This document shows positions 1-6,728 of a DNA stretch of 36,114 nt, one piece after another. The stretch's first letter is position 1, and each line of letters begins with the position of its first letter. The position numbers and the translations under genes were made by a program. This DNA comes from Alkalihalobacillus alcalophilus ATCC 27647 = CGMCC 1.3604 (lineage in GTDB: Bacteria > Bacillota > Bacilli > Bacillales > Bacillaceae_D): positions 1 to 36,114 of the forward strand of contig NZ_ALPT02000045.1 of assembly GCF_000292245.2 (NCBI RefSeq), written 5' to 3'. The notes under the pieces are model-generated. The model ran no database searches and was not told the DNA's origin. It saw only the letters and a list, made by a program, of their open reading frames with translations.

Positions 1-60
1 GAAGATTTCCTGTTCTTTGCTTGGATAGAGACGAAATTTGTACGCTTTGTTGATGAGCAT
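1..60 (-). CDS. tnpB: IS200/IS605-family TnpB (OrfB), N-terminal fragment cut by window edge
   Basis: Reading leftwards from an ATG at 60, the only 20 codons in the window give MLINKAYKFRLYPSKEQEIF. This matches the conserved N-terminus of IS200/IS605 OrfB/TnpB proteins (K-x-Y-K-F-R-L-Y-P-x-x-x-Q). A G-rich ribosome binding site (GGGGGGTG) sits about 6 nt upstream. TnpB is an RNA-guided nuclease encoded by these elements; its RuvC-like catalytic part would lie outside the window, so whether the gene is intact is unknown. The upstream flank (61 to about 205) should contain the element's left end. An imperfect hairpin near 164-190 is a candidate, but no boundary can be fixed. Family call is from the short N-terminus only. 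Confidence 0.7.
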   Translation of the reverse strand, partial: MLINKAYKFRLYPSKEQEIF

Positions 61-207
61 TGTTTTCACCCCCCCAATAGGAATGTATGTTCTTATTATA
101 CCCTAACAAGAATCTCTTTGGCTACCGCCAACCGCCATTCATCTCCCCCTTATCGTTGGGCTTCTCCCTTCACACGATTGAAGAGGGAGTCTTCTGTCGG
201 GAAATGA

Positions 208-245
208 TAAAAAAAGTTGGATGACCGTCATTCTAGTCATCCAAC
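208..245 (-). terminator. Intrinsic terminator of the small lipoprotein gene
   Basis: Perfect 10-bp stem (216-225 with 236-245) followed on the minus strand by a run of seven to eight T (208-215 as A on the plus strand). It lies about 50 nt after the stop codon of the 50-aa lipoprotein gene. Confidence 0.85.
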
Positions 246-293
246 TCATTTTTAGGTAGTTTTCCCAAACCTCTTTTTATCATTAATTATTGC

Positions 294-446
294 TTATTCA
301 AAATCGCTGTCTTCAGTTTCTTCCATTTCTAATGTCGGCTCTTCATTTAATGTTGGATCGTCGATTTCTCCGTCTCCACCACACGCCGCTAACACACTGA
401 CTGATAATGCACCTGCTGCTAACATATACAATAATTTTTTACTCAT
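294..446 (-). CDS. Small acidic lipoprotein, 50 aa
   Basis: Starts at ATG 446 behind a strong GGAGGAGG ribosome binding site. It has a basic N-terminus (MSKK), a hydrophobic stretch of about 14 residues and a lipobox LAAC at residues 19-22, so it should be exported, lipidated on Cys22 and held on the outer face of the membrane. The mature part is only about 28 residues and very acidic (many Glu and Asp), with no recognisable domain. It is monocistronic, with its own terminator at 208-245. The function is unknown. Small Bacillus lipoproteins of this shape are common, and I do not recognise a named homologue. Confidence 0.75.
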   Translation of the reverse strand: MSKKLLYMLAAGALSVSVLAACGGDGEIDDPTLNEEPTLEMEETEDSDFE

Positions 447-651
447 TAGAATTCCTCCTCCATAATTTTAAAAAATTTAATGTGAAGTTTTTCTTGTTCT
501 ACTCTAATATTACCCAAAGAAACGGGTAATGATAACGCTTTTTCCTCCATTTACAAGCTTTCACAATAGACCCCAAATTTTCTCATTAAATTCTTACACA
601 TTTTGTTGTTTTATTCGAAAATTTCAGTTTTTTTACATACCTTTACTATTC

Positions 652-676
652 AAAAAAAGCCCTCTTTGAGAAGGCT
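652..676 (-). terminator. Intrinsic terminator, probably originally that of the YqcI-like gene
   Basis: Minus-strand hairpin with an 8-bp stem (658-665 with 669-676) and a 3-nt loop, followed by seven T residues. It lies just outside the left end of the 703-bp inserted element. It is therefore well placed to have been the terminator of the minus-strand YqcI/YcgG-like gene before that element separated them. Confidence 0.65.
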
Positions 677-689
677 CTTATTAGTTATT

Positions 690-1392
690 ACTCAACTTTC
701 GCATCGAGAAAACCCGTTCAACTAGTTGGCAGAGCGAATAGAAGCTCTTAAACAAATGCCCTTGACACGTTTAAAAAGCGAGAACGTACTATCACACCAA
801 ACGGATAAACTGTGCATTAAGAAAATATTATAGACCCTCCGGCTGTCGCTCCCAAAACCATACTCCGCGTCCTGCGGGAACCTTGCGAGCCTCCTCGGCA
901 AGCCTTGCGGGGTCTCGCTCCACGGTTTATTCCCGCGGGAGTCTCCGTATGGTTTTGTCCGCTAAGTGTGGTGGAGAGGTTTGATGATATGGCCATTCTC
1001 AATCAGCTATTTCTAACGCAGAAGGGCTCATGAGGTTCCTGCAGGACGCGGAGTGTCTGTTTGGGAGCGACCGCCGGAGGGCCTATTATTTATTTCTTGA
1101 TGCACAGATAACGTGAGATTGGTTTGTTCGTTTATGAACATGACGTATTAAAGCAAAGGGTTGACTGTTTACATTTTTTTTCAATAGGAAAGAAGAGTTA
1201 ATCACATTGTTCGCGACAGCCGAAGCTCTTCATTATTAGTGAACAGTTTCCTTCAACTGCCTAATAAGAAAGAGATGTGTTCAGACTCTCAACGATTGAA
1301 CCGTTCATGTAAAGTCAATTGGAGTATGGTATCGCCCTAAAGTCAATCTCTATCAACAGTTAAGGGTCAATCATACTCTGCGAAAGTTGAGT
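690..1392. mobile_element. 703-bp insertion-sequence remnant or non-autonomous derivative without transposase
   Basis: Both ends carry the same 14-bp terminal inverted repeat, ACTCAACTTTCGCA (690-703, and in reverse complement at 1379-1392). About 150 bp inside the right end (1236-1392) also occurs, in opposite orientation, at 35970-36114. This shows a repeated insertion-sequence family with long conserved ends. No transposase reading frame lies between the ends; the central part is instead a GC-rich palindromic repeat (811-1106). The short reading frame at 817-1002 lies inside that palindrome and has no support as a gene. Family is not assigned, and no clear target-site duplication is visible. 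Confidence 0.7.
811..1106. repeat. GC-rich long inverted repeat nested in the insertion-sequence remnant
   Basis: Arms of about 72 bp (811-882 and 1034-1106) are imperfect reverse complements of each other. They run from the outer motif TGTGCAT(T/C)AAGAAA through a GC-rich core (CCCTCCGGC, GTCGCTCCCA, CTCCGCGTCCTGC). The centre contains further hairpins, for example GCGAG near 885 with CTCGC near 915. Its composition is far richer in GC than the surrounding DNA. The arrangement is typical of a miniature inverted-repeat element or other dispersed palindromic repeat, and similar GC-rich intergenic repeats are familiar from Bacillaceae genomes. Copy number cannot be judged from one window. Confidence 0.6.
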
Positions 1393-1407
1393 TATTATTT
1401 TAGTAAT

Positions 1408-1953
1408 TCATTCGGTTCCTTCTAACCCTTCAAAAATGATTGTCGGTTGAAAACCAATCACCATACTTTGGCCTAAATCTCTAGTTTTTCTTTGTTTATT
1501 TGCAGGAGCATCGGCAAATGAAAACAGGGATTCCTCTTCAAAACAAAATGACCATAAATGATGTTCAGGCTCCCTTGGTGTGTGCACTGGCCATGCTTTA
1601 TCATCCTGGGTATTTAAATATTGTAAAACATCCCAAAAATATCGTCGATAATACTGTAACGGCTGCTCCTTTTCTTCGGGTTCAACAAAAACAAATAAAC
1701 CTCTTCTTACTAATGGGCGTTGCTTCGTTAATTCCAAAAATTCTTTTAATGTTTTGGGAAGATGGCTCCAGTCAGCATGAGGTAAAAAAGAGTATCGTAA
1801 TTCGCCTAATGGTTCTGCTTTCCTTCCAAAGAAACACGAGACATCTTTTTTTAATACAGCCTGCTGAAACTGCGTATAACTTACATTAAACCAACTTGGT
1901 AATGGAACTTTAGTAATTGAATTTTGATCTAATAAGTAGCTCTTTTTCACCAT
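1408..1953 (-). pseudogene. YqcI/YcgG-family protein, apparently 3'-truncated at the insertion element
   Basis: Starts at ATG 1953 behind a GAGGAG site and encodes 181 aa. Family-type features are CFFGRKAE near residue 41, RYSFL, a LxxL-D-x-x-WP block near 111-122, WSFCFEEESLFSF, and PANKQRKTRDLG followed by FQPTIIFEGL at the end. These match my recollection of the YqcI/YcgG family (a conserved haem-oxygenase-like or uncharacterised protein of roughly 230-250 aa). The normal family continues for about 50 more residues after the FQP..FEGL block. Here the stop codon comes 16 nt before the inverted end of the 690-1392 element, so the 3' end was probably lost on insertion. The shortened product might still be made; the function is unknown. 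Confidence 0.6.
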
Positions 1954-2122
1954 CTACACTCCTCTCGCCAAATTATATGAATAACCTGTTTATTCTAGAA
2001 GTTCCACTTACGTGCTGATCATGTAAAAAGGAGATGTTTTAAAAGCTTTATTAAAACAAGGGATATGATAGTATAAGTATTTTTTTGATTATCGTAAACT
2101 TGCCTTCCATATTAAAAGACAC

Positions 2123-2166
2123 AAAAAGCTGTTGCATTAGGTCATAAAGGGACCTTATCCAACAGC
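2123..2166 (-). terminator. Intrinsic terminator of the PAS histidine kinase gene
   Basis: Long minus-strand stem (arms about 2128-2143 and 2150-2166, closing pair GCTGTT/AACAGC) followed by TTTTTGTG. It lies about 70 nt after the kinase stop codon. Nothing else is evident in the 1954-2234 interval beyond AT-rich DNA. Confidence 0.75.
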
Positions 2167-2234
2167 CTCATGATGGATTATAATAAAAATTTAGTCATCT
2201 ATAAGCAAACGTTTGTCCTACTTTTAAAATTTGC

Positions 2235-4031
2235 TTACGTTAACAACACTTCTTCTGGTATCGGGATAAAAGCTGGCAATATCACTTCCACTCTTGTCCC
2301 AACATCAATTTCACTGTGGACATTTAATATACCATTATGATGTTCTAATATTTTGTAACACACCATTAACCCTAACCCTGTTCCTTTTTCCTTTGTGGAA
2401 TAAAAAGGCTCACCTAATCTATCTATTCTTTCTTTGGAGATTCCACAGCCATTATCCTCTATTTGAATACACACCTGTTCATCCGGGTGATTTTTCAATT
2501 TTAATTTGATTTTTCCATTTAATTCAACTGCTTCTATTGAATTACGAATTAAATTCATAATCGCTTGTTTTAACTGCTTCTCACTCCCATATATCGGTGG
2601 GACTTCTTCGTATTCAAATTCAAAAAAGACATTTTTTATAATCGATTGAGTTTCCGTTAACTTCATAATTTTTTCCAATAATTTCTGAACATTAATACGC
2701 TTAAAAGGAGTCTCATAATTAGGTTTAGCCAAAGTTAAATATTCAAATATAATGGATTCGACTCTTTCTAATTCTTCCATAATAAGTCTTAGAAATTGTT
2801 CATTATACATTTGCTCTTTTTGAAAAAGTTGCAAAAATCCTTTAACCGATGTTAATGGATTACGGATTTCATGAGCAACACCAGCAGCCATTTGAGCAAC
2901 GGCTGACAGTTTATCTGACTTCCTTAATATATTATCAACTCTTTTCCTTTCCGAAACGTCTTTAAAAATCGTACGATAGGCGGGTTTTCCATGATACAAA
3001 ATAATCGTTGTAGAAGCCTCAACTTCTCGATATTCTCCATTAATACAACGTAAACGAAATATCGTATTCGTCATCTTCTTTTTATCAGTTAAAAGTAAAC
3101 GAATATTTTCTTTTGCCCTTCGATACTCTTGACCGATAAAGAGTTTACTAAGCGAATGTCCAACAATTTCATTTTTATCATTTGCTTTAAATAGCTTAAT
3201 GCCTGCAGGGTTCATATAAATAAACTTATGGCCGTCATGAACGGTAATCGTTTCTGGAATATGTTCAACTAAACTCCGATAATGCAATTCACTATCCCGT
3301 AAAAATTGCTCGGCTTTTTTCCTTTTTGAAATATTCAGAAAAAATAGGGTGATTTTTTCTTCTGTCCGGTATGCTCGAACATCAAACCAACAATCTAATT
3401 TCGTAATATAATGTTCGGTCTCAAACCGTTCTTCCCCAGCTAAAAATTCGTTGATTTTATTTGTAATTTCTATTTCTTGCTCTTTTAATATATTCCAAAA
3501 ATTAAGATAAGGAATTTCACTTGACTGTTTCCCTAACATCTTACACGCCTCTTTGTTCATATAAAGAACCTTACCATCAACATGAATCGTCATTACTGCA
3601 TCTTTTAGGTTTTCTAAAACGATTTTAGGTAATGTTGGATTCCATTCTTTCTCCTCAGTACTCTCTTGCCCCTTATAAAAATGCAGAGAATCGCTCTCAT
3701 TAATTGGTTCAAATTGCAGTAAATATAGTTCTTGTTCATCTTTTTCCTTTGTTAATGGACTAATAATAGCCTTAACTTCTTTTTTCTTCCCTGATGAATG
3801 CCTAAGCTCTATATTAGTTTTCATAGTATGGTGATTATAAAACAATAACTTTAGATGGGCATCTTTTTCAAACAAAGAATAAAAAGATACCATTAATAAT
3901 TCCTCACGTTTATACCCTAAATTTTCACAAAAGGCGTCATTAACGTGAATAATATCCCCTTGATCATTTATCACAGACTGCCAAGTAACAGTAGCATTAA
4001 AACACCTTTGAAATAATGGCACTACATTCAT
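2235..4031 (-). CDS. Cytoplasmic three-PAS sensor histidine kinase (sporulation-kinase-like)
   Basis: Encodes about 598 aa from ATG 4031, chosen because AAGGAG lies 7 nt upstream; two earlier in-frame starts are too close to or upstream of that site. There are no membrane segments. Three PAS-like sensor blocks occupy roughly residues 5-110, 130-240 and 245-370. They are followed by a HisKA dimerisation domain with H-box AHEIRNPLTSVKGF (phospho-accepting His) and a HATPase domain with N-box NLIRNSIEA, EDNGCGI and GTGLGL. No response regulator is adjacent and the gene has its own terminator. Orphan PAS kinases of this architecture in Bacillus (KinA, KinC, KinE type) feed phosphate into the Spo0F phosphorelay. 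That role is inferred from architecture and orphan status; other signals or partners are possible. Confidence 0.85.
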   Translation of the reverse strand: MNVVPLFQRCFNATVTWQSVINDQGDIIHVNDAFCENLGYKREELLMVSFYSLFEKDAHLKLLFYNHHTMKTNIELRHSSGKKKEVKAIISPLTKEKDEQELYLLQFEPINESDSLHFYKGQESTEEKEWNPTLPKIVLENLKDAVMTIHVDGKVLYMNKEACKMLGKQSSEIPYLNFWNILKEQEIEITNKINEFLAGEERFETEHYITKLDCWFDVRAYRTEEKITLFFLNISKRKKAEQFLRDSELHYRSLVEHIPETITVHDGHKFIYMNPAGIKLFKANDKNEIVGHSLSKLFIGQEYRRAKENIRLLLTDKKKMTNTIFRLRCINGEYREVEASTTIILYHGKPAYRTIFKDVSERKRVDNILRKSDKLSAVAQMAAGVAHEIRNPLTSVKGFLQLFQKEQMYNEQFLRLIMEELERVESIIFEYLTLAKPNYETPFKRINVQKLLEKIMKLTETQSIIKNVFFEFEYEEVPPIYGSEKQLKQAIMNLIRNSIEAVELNGKIKLKLKNHPDEQVCIQIEDNGCGISKERIDRLGEPFYSTKEKGTGLGLMVCYKILEHHNGILNVHSEIDVGTRVEVILPAFIPIPEEVLLT

Positions 4032-4365
4032 ATTCATTCTCCTTATGAAATCTCTCTTCACTTTATGAGTTCAGTAATATTATTCTCTTTTCACTATACA
4101 ATTCCTCCTAATATCTGAAATAGTTACAGTTTTTTTAGCGACATATTTCAACATATACAACGGAATCATGACGACTTTCTGTGAGGAGCCATTGTTTCTC
4201 TTATAAAGGAACATTTTTTCACCTATAAGTTTTGCTCGATTGATTCTGAGACGACAGATTTCCCCTTTTCCTTTTTGTCAAAAAACCACTTGTTCTTTAA
4301 TCATAAATTCCCTTCACCTCTTTTTATCTTTCCTTCGATTTATAAATTGAAAGGAGGTGAACAAG

Positions 4366-4572
4366 ATGGAAAATCAAAACTCACGTTTAACGATAACCTT
4401 TATCGTCGGAAGCGATCCATACGGAGATCCTGTTTTTACAACTAAGTCCTTCCAAAATGTAAAAGGCGAAGCAGCAGATGTTGATTTAGTACAATTTGTC
4501 CAATCATTTGTCTCTCTGCAATCACTTGAGCTTGATTCAGCAACACGAACTAACCAGTATGGACTTATTTAA
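4366..4572 (+). CDS. DUF1659 family small protein, 68 aa
   Basis: Start ATG 4366 follows a near-perfect AAGGAGGTGA site (4351-4360); an in-frame GTG at 4357 lies inside that site and is rejected. The protein is soluble and short, with an N-terminal strand-rich part (RLTITFIVGSDPYGDPVFTTKSFQNVK) and a C-terminal part (LVQFVQSFVSLQSLELDSATRTNQYGLI) typical of the DUF1659 family. It is the first gene of a three-gene group DUF1659-DUF2922-yvrJ found together in many Bacillus-type genomes. No biochemical function is known to me for the family. A structured repeat (4582-4679) begins 10 nt after its stop codon. Confidence 0.8.
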   Translation: MENQNSRLTITFIVGSDPYGDPVFTTKSFQNVKGEAADVDLVQFVQSFVSLQSLELDSATRTNQYGLI

Positions 4573-4581
4573 ACTAGCTGC

Positions 4582-4679
4582 GCCTGTTAGAAGCTCGAGA
4601 AAAATCGGTGCGTCTTTTGAAGACAAAAAGCGTCTTCATAAGCCTCCCCTAATTTTTTCTCGCTTCTGAACGAACAGGC
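4582..4679 (+). repeat. Structured repeat, copy A (stem-loop with covarying partner at 18008-18104)
   Basis: Outer arms GCCTGTT (4582-4588) and AACAGGC (4673-4679) pair. Inside them AGAAGCTCGAGAAAAAT (4589-4605) pairs imperfectly with the segment 4652-4667. At the centre GAAGAC (4619-4624) and GTCTTC (4632-4637) close the 7-nt loop AAAAAGC. Copy B on the minus strand at 18008-18104 has the same layout and the same loop, with different but still pairing stems. This copy sits between the DUF1659 and DUF2922 genes, so it is probably part of their mRNA. Confidence 0.65.
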
Positions 4680-4706
4680 TTCGCTTTATAATTAAGGAGG
4701 AGAATA

Positions 4707-4928
4707 ATGAGTAAAAAACTTGAGCTATTATTTGAAAATGAAGCAGAAAGACAAGTAACCGTTTCTGTTGATAATCCTACTGAACCTGTTAATCCAGAGG
4801 CGATTTACGAGGCAATGCTTGAAATGATTTCTACTAATGTCCTAACTTCAACTGGTGGCGATATCACAGCCATTCGTGGTGCCCGTTTAGTAGACAGACA
4901 AGTAGAAACAATCGAGCTTCCAATCTAA
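4707..4928 (+). CDS. DUF2922 family small protein, 73 aa
   Basis: ATG 4707 is preceded by AAGGAGG (4694-4700). The product is a small soluble protein with the pattern KKLELLFENEAERQVTVSVDNP, then YEAMLEMISTNVL and ITAIRGARLVDRQVETIEL. This is the usual DUF2922 form: an N-terminal strand pair, a helix, and a C-terminal segment naming a conserved RLVDR-like motif. It is the second gene of the DUF1659-DUF2922-yvrJ group and its stop codon overlaps the yvrJ start by one base, implying translational coupling. The three-gene linkage suggests the products act together, perhaps at the membrane through YvrJ. No activity is known to me. Confidence 0.8.
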   Translation: MSKKLELLFENEAERQVTVSVDNPTEPVNPEAIYEAMLEMISTNVLTSTGGDITAIRGARLVDRQVETIELPI

Positions 4929-5074
4929 TGGTTTCCTTTGAGACATGGCTTCCTTTTATAGCAGAATATAGCTTTCCTGTCATTGTCACCTTTTATTTGC
5001 TCCATCGCCTCGAGCAAAAATTAGACCATGTCATTTTAGCTGTAGAACAACTTCCCCATAAAATGGAGTCATAA
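4928..5074 (+). CDS. yvrJ: YvrJ family small membrane protein, 48 aa
   Basis: ATG at 4928 shares its A with the TAA stop of the DUF2922 gene. The 48-aa product has one hydrophobic span near residues 12-26 (ending PVIVTFYLLHRLE) followed by a charged amphipathic tail (QKLDHVILAVEQLPHKMES). This is the form of the YvrJ family: a short N-terminus, one membrane helix and a coiled-coil-like tail; it also recalls phage holin-like small proteins. It closes the DUF1659-DUF2922-yvrJ unit and is followed 6 nt later by a strong terminator. The function is unknown. It probably anchors or works with the two soluble partners. Confidence 0.75.
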   Translation: MVSFETWLPFIAEYSFPVIVTFYLLHRLEQKLDHVILAVEQLPHKMES

Positions 5075-5080
5075 GAAAGT

Positions 5081-5120
5081 AAACACTCATAACTAGATTA
5101 CTAGTTATGAGTGTTTTTTT
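5081..5120 (+). terminator. Intrinsic terminator of the DUF1659-DUF2922-yvrJ operon
   Basis: About 14-bp stem (AACACTCATAACTA paired with TAGTTATGAGTGTT) and a short loop, followed by a run of T at 5114-5120. It separates the small-protein operon from the germination operon. Confidence 0.9.
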
Positions 5121-5150
5121 ACATAATTTTCATTTGTTAAAACCATACTA
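5121..5150 (+). promoter_or_regulatory. Candidate sigma-G (forespore) promoter for the gerA operon
   Basis: ACATA at 5121-5125, an 18-nt spacer, then CATACTA at 5144-5150. The known B. subtilis sigma-G pattern is roughly G-(A/C/T)-AT-(A/G), 18 nt, CAT-(A/T)-x-TA. The -10 element fits fully and the -35 fits four of five positions. The position, 31 nt before the gerAA start, and the germination genes behind it support the assignment. Confidence 0.5.
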
Positions 5151-5180
5151 TGATAAATCTAGAAAAGGAGGTTGTGTGTA

Positions 5181-6698
5181 ATGTCTTGGTTTTCTTTTAA
5201 AAAGAAATTAACGATACCCCAAATAGAAAAAAGTGAATTTAGTACCTTCAGTCAAGCGATTGAAAAACACAAACAATCAAGTGATTTCACTCATCACCAT
5301 TTTTACACACAATCTCAAAAACTGTGGTTATCTTATTACCAACCATTAATCAATCATATTAAGTTGGAACGCCAAGTTATTGAACCTCTCCGGAATGGTT
5401 CTTTCATTAATCTAGAGGGTATGATTCCACTTCTTCATGTAGAAAATGTGAAGATTGTTCATAGCCCGATGGAAATGACAGAACTCCTTATGATCGGTGC
5501 TGTCGTGATCCAATCCATTGAAGAATCACAAGAAACCTGTTTAATTGCGATGCTGCCACAAGAAGAGGTCCGAGATATTACCATCCCAGAAGTCGAGTTT
5601 AGTGTTATCGGTCCAAAAGAAGCGTTTGTCGAAGCGATAGATGTCAATATAAACTTAGTTCGTAAAAGACTTCCGACACCTAATCTCATAACAAAAGAAT
5701 ATACAATTGGGACTCTTTCCAAAACCAAAGTCATTATTATGTATCTAGATTCAATTGCAAATAATGAAAATATTAATACGATGATCGAACGAATTTCGAC
5801 GATTGAAATTGAAACAATTAGTGATAGTTCTTATATTAATCAATTAATTGAGGATTTTTCAAATAGCCCGTTCCCTCAATTTATTGATACAGAAAGACCA
5901 GATCGTGTTGCCGCAGAATTAGCTGAAGGGAAAATAGCCGTTTTTGTAAATGGTTCACCCCAAGTAATTACAGCCCCAACGACCTTTATAGAATTTTTCT
6001 CTTCTTTTGAAGACTATTTTTTATCATGGCATATTGCTTCTGCCTTTCGCTTAATACGAATTTTTGCGGTATGGTTTTCTATTTTTGCTACGCCTCTTTA
6101 TGTAGCAACTTTAACTTACCATGTTGAAATCATTCCACAGGATCTACTAGCAACTTTAATTTTATCAAGAAATCAGATTCCGTTTCCTCCTATATTAGAG
6201 GCACTTTTTTTAGAAATAACGATTGAATTATTAAGAGAAGCAGGTGCAAGACTGCCAACAAAAGTAGGGCAAACGATTGGCATCGTAGGTGGAATCGTCA
6301 TCGGAACAGCCGCTGTTGAAGCAGGATTGACAAGTAATGTATTGCTGATCTTTGTTGCCCTAGCCGCTCTTGCTTCATTTACAACTCCGGTTTACCGAAT
6401 TGGTAACACCATTCGTTTAGTTCGATTCCCTTTTATATTTGCCGCTCAACTATGGGGGTTAATTGGACTGGTGATTTTATTTATGTTTTTGTTGGTTCAT
6501 TTATTGTCGATCAAATCGTTAAATCGCCCTTATTTAGCACCCTTATACCCACTAAATCTCCGTGATTTTAAGGACGCTTTTATACGAATGCCTTTTAATT
6601 TTCAATCTTCTCGACCTGATCAATTGAGTACAAAAAGACCTGAAAAATTCAATAAACGAAAAGCAAAACAAAAAAAGGATATTGATGAAGGCATGTAA
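5181..6698 (+). CDS. gerAA: Spore germinant receptor A subunit (GerA family, GerAA/GerBA/GerKA type)
   Basis: Start ATG 5181 is chosen because AAAGGAGG (5164-5171) lies 9 nt upstream; a TTG at 5172 is too close. The product is 505 aa. A large soluble N-terminal part (about residues 1-275) carries GerA-family blocks such as FVEAIDVNINLVRKR, TERPDRVAAELAEGK and VNGSPQVITAPTTF. About five membrane spans follow between residues 280 and 455, including ALFLEITIELLREAGARLP, and then a basic tail. A subunits combine with B and C subunits in the inner spore membrane to sense nutrient germinants. It is first in a gerAA-gerAB-gerAC operon with a sigma-G-like promoter. The germinant cannot be read from sequence, and the paralogue letter is generic. 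Confidence 0.9.
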   Translation: MSWFSFKKKLTIPQIEKSEFSTFSQAIEKHKQSSDFTHHHFYTQSQKLWLSYYQPLINHIKLERQVIEPLRNGSFINLEGMIPLLHVENVKIVHSPMEMTELLMIGAVVIQSIEESQETCLIAMLPQEEVRDITIPEVEFSVIGPKEAFVEAIDVNINLVRKRLPTPNLITKEYTIGTLSKTKVIIMYLDSIANNENINTMIERISTIEIETISDSSYINQLIEDFSNSPFPQFIDTERPDRVAAELAEGKIAVFVNGSPQVITAPTTFIEFFSSFEDYFLSWHIASAFRLIRIFAVWFSIFATPLYVATLTYHVEIIPQDLLATLILSRNQIPFPPILEALFLEITIELLREAGARLPTKVGQTIGIVGGIVIGTAAVEAGLTSNVLLIFVALAALASFTTPVYRIGNTIRLVRFPFIFAAQLWGLIGLVILFMFLLVHLLSIKSLNRPYLAPLYPLNLRDFKDAFIRMPFNFQSSRPDQLSTKRPEKFNKRKAKQKKDIDEGM

Positions 6699-6728
6699 CT
6701 AGACTGTAAGAAGAAACGAGGCACGATC

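Noticed and set aside
164..190. Imperfect hairpin as a defined IS605 left end
   Set aside because: Position upstream of tnpB is suitable, but without a second copy or the target tetranucleotide the boundary cannot be set.
507..535. TTACCC...GGGTAATGATAAC inverted repeat upstream of the lipoprotein gene, considered as a Zur or Fur site
   Set aside because: The match to either consensus is partial (only TAATGATAA), and the short stem has no T-run for a terminator. Too weak to call.
817..1002. 61-aa open frame on the minus strand inside the palindromic repeat
   Set aside because: It consists of repeat sequence with an Arg/Gly-rich low-complexity translation and no ribosome binding site, so it is not considered a gene.
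1500..1889. 129-aa plus-strand frame antisense to the YqcI-like gene
   Set aside because: It is a shadow of a well-supported minus-strand family protein and has no family features of its own.
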